Part shown: positions 63,537 through 64,000 of the stretch, one piece after another
Position numbering within the stretch: the first letter of the stretch is position 1
Layout of the letters: every line of letters starts with the position of its first letter
Position numbers and translations under genes: made by a program
Notes under the pieces: generated by a model
Told to the model about the DNA's origin: nothing
Seen by the model: the letters and a program-made list of their open reading frames with translations, nothing else
Databases searched by the model: none
From: Pelagihabitans pacificus
GTDB taxonomy: Bacteria; Bacteroidota; Bacteroidia; Flavobacteriales; Flavobacteriaceae
DNA: 64,000 nt
Assembly (NCBI RefSeq): GCF_009371985.2
Contig: NZ_VIKU02000010.1
Coordinates: forward strand, 1-64,000
Direction: 5' to 3'

Positions 63537-64000
63537 TTAATTTCCAATAATTTTATTCCAAAAAGACTTCTTTGGGACTAAGTTCTTTCTGTTCGGATCC
63601 AAAACTTCTTTTCCGTTTGCCTTTACCAATAAATCCAATAGCTTGTTATATCCATTTTCTATTTTGTATTCCAGTTCATTTTTATAAAGGGGAAGCACAT
63701 TGTAAATATTTATTTTTCTGCCATCTTTCTTGATTTCCGTAAAATCCTTGTCAAAAGTCACAGATGGGAGGATTAAAGCACCAACAAAATCCGTTTCCTT
63801 GCTATACGGTGTCATATCTTCCGTTGCTTGAATTGTATGTCCAATTCCAATCCACGTATTGTAAAAGTGAGGAAATTTGGCTGCCTGTTTTAGAATTGTG
63901 ATAATCCAATCATTTTTGTTTTTACCAGAATAGACTTGGTCAAATTCAATTTCCTTTGGAATCAACATCATTAATTCGGCAAACTCGAGTTCCGTTACAT
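63537..64000 (-). CDS. Suppressor-of-fused (SUFU) domain protein, N-terminus outside window
   Basis: Partial gene. The frame remains open to the window edge (VTELEFAELMMLIPKEIEF), so an internal ATG at 63971 is not the true start; about 154 C-terminal residues are visible. Blocks IGIGHTIQATEDMTPYSKETDFVGALIL and INIYNVLPLYKNELEYKIENG match the SUFU domain. Bacterial members are common near polymorphic-toxin immunity genes, where some act as immunity proteins; no toxin is visible here. The stop is followed by the palindromic element. Confidence 0.8.
   Translation of the reverse strand, partial: VTELEFAELMMLIPKEIEFDQVYSGKNKNDWIITILKQAAKFPHFYNTWIGIGHTIQATEDMTPYSKETDFVGALILPSVTFDKDFTEIKKDGRKINIYNVLPLYKNELEYKIENGYNKLLDLLVKANGKEVLDPNRKNLVPKKSFWNKIIGN

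Overview
The window reads as a chromosomal segment of a marine-type member of the Bacteroidota, most likely family Flavobacteriaceae. The supports are gliding genes gldF-gldG beside dnaN, a Por-type (T9SS) C-terminal sorting domain, PHP-type capsule phosphatase, small lipoproteins with Bacteroidota-style signal peptides, and repeated matches to the Bacteroidota -7 promoter box TAnnTTTG. Base composition is about 40% GC by eye. I see no rRNA, tRNA, CRISPR array, transposase or phage gene.

Left part (1-15.6 kb): mostly minus-strand part of a surface-polysaccharide locus. It holds four GT4 glycosyltransferases (one cut by the window edge), an AsnB-type amidotransferase, a TupA-like ATP-grasp protein, a Wzy-like polymerase, a Wzx/MurJ-like flippase and enzymes for acidic sugars: UDP-glucose dehydrogenase, UDP-glucuronate 4-epimerase, and a WbpP/TviC plus WbpO/TviB pair. 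A second ATP-grasp gene (7244-8314) sits inside on the plus strand.

Middle (16-23.3 kb): two exported proteins interrupt the locus, a PL1-like pectate lyase lipoprotein and a 1824-aa T9SS-exported copper radical oxidase of the galactose oxidase type with LamG and Ig-like repeats. They converge on a strong bidirectional terminator. The locus resumes on the plus strand (24.2-30.5 kb) with a DegT-type aminotransferase, a PglF/WbpM-type 4,6-dehydratase, Wza-like export lipoprotein and Wzc-like tyrosine kinase, followed convergently by the PHP phosphatase. The polysaccharide is therefore predicted to contain hexuronic acids, N-acetylhexosaminuronic acid and a 4-amino-6-deoxy sugar, perhaps amidated or aminoacylated. 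No initiating sugar-phosphate transferase is in the window.

Housekeeping part (31.5-49.6 kb): SelO protein AMPylase, a small conserved protein and MsrA; a His/Glu-rich lipoprotein; a transglutaminase-like lipoprotein; MnmE; a secreted coiled-coil protein; a DUF4870 membrane protein; an unknown lipoprotein; DnaN; GldF-GldG; an ABM-like small protein; SAM hydrolase; PhoH; PurC; and an exonuclease / CNMP-CBS-DUF294 pair.

Right part (49.7-58.3 kb): a compact L-rhamnose catabolic operon (GntR regulator, bifunctional aldolase/dehydrogenase, isomerase, FGGY kinase, FMN lactate dehydrogenase and an NCS1-like permease) predicted to take L-rhamnose to DHAP and pyruvate. The end (58.8-64 kb) has a haem-binding protein, a secreted aldose 1-epimerase, TerB, a two-domain universal stress protein, an SRPBCC membrane protein flanked by palindromic elements that look cassette-like, and a truncated SUFU-domain gene.
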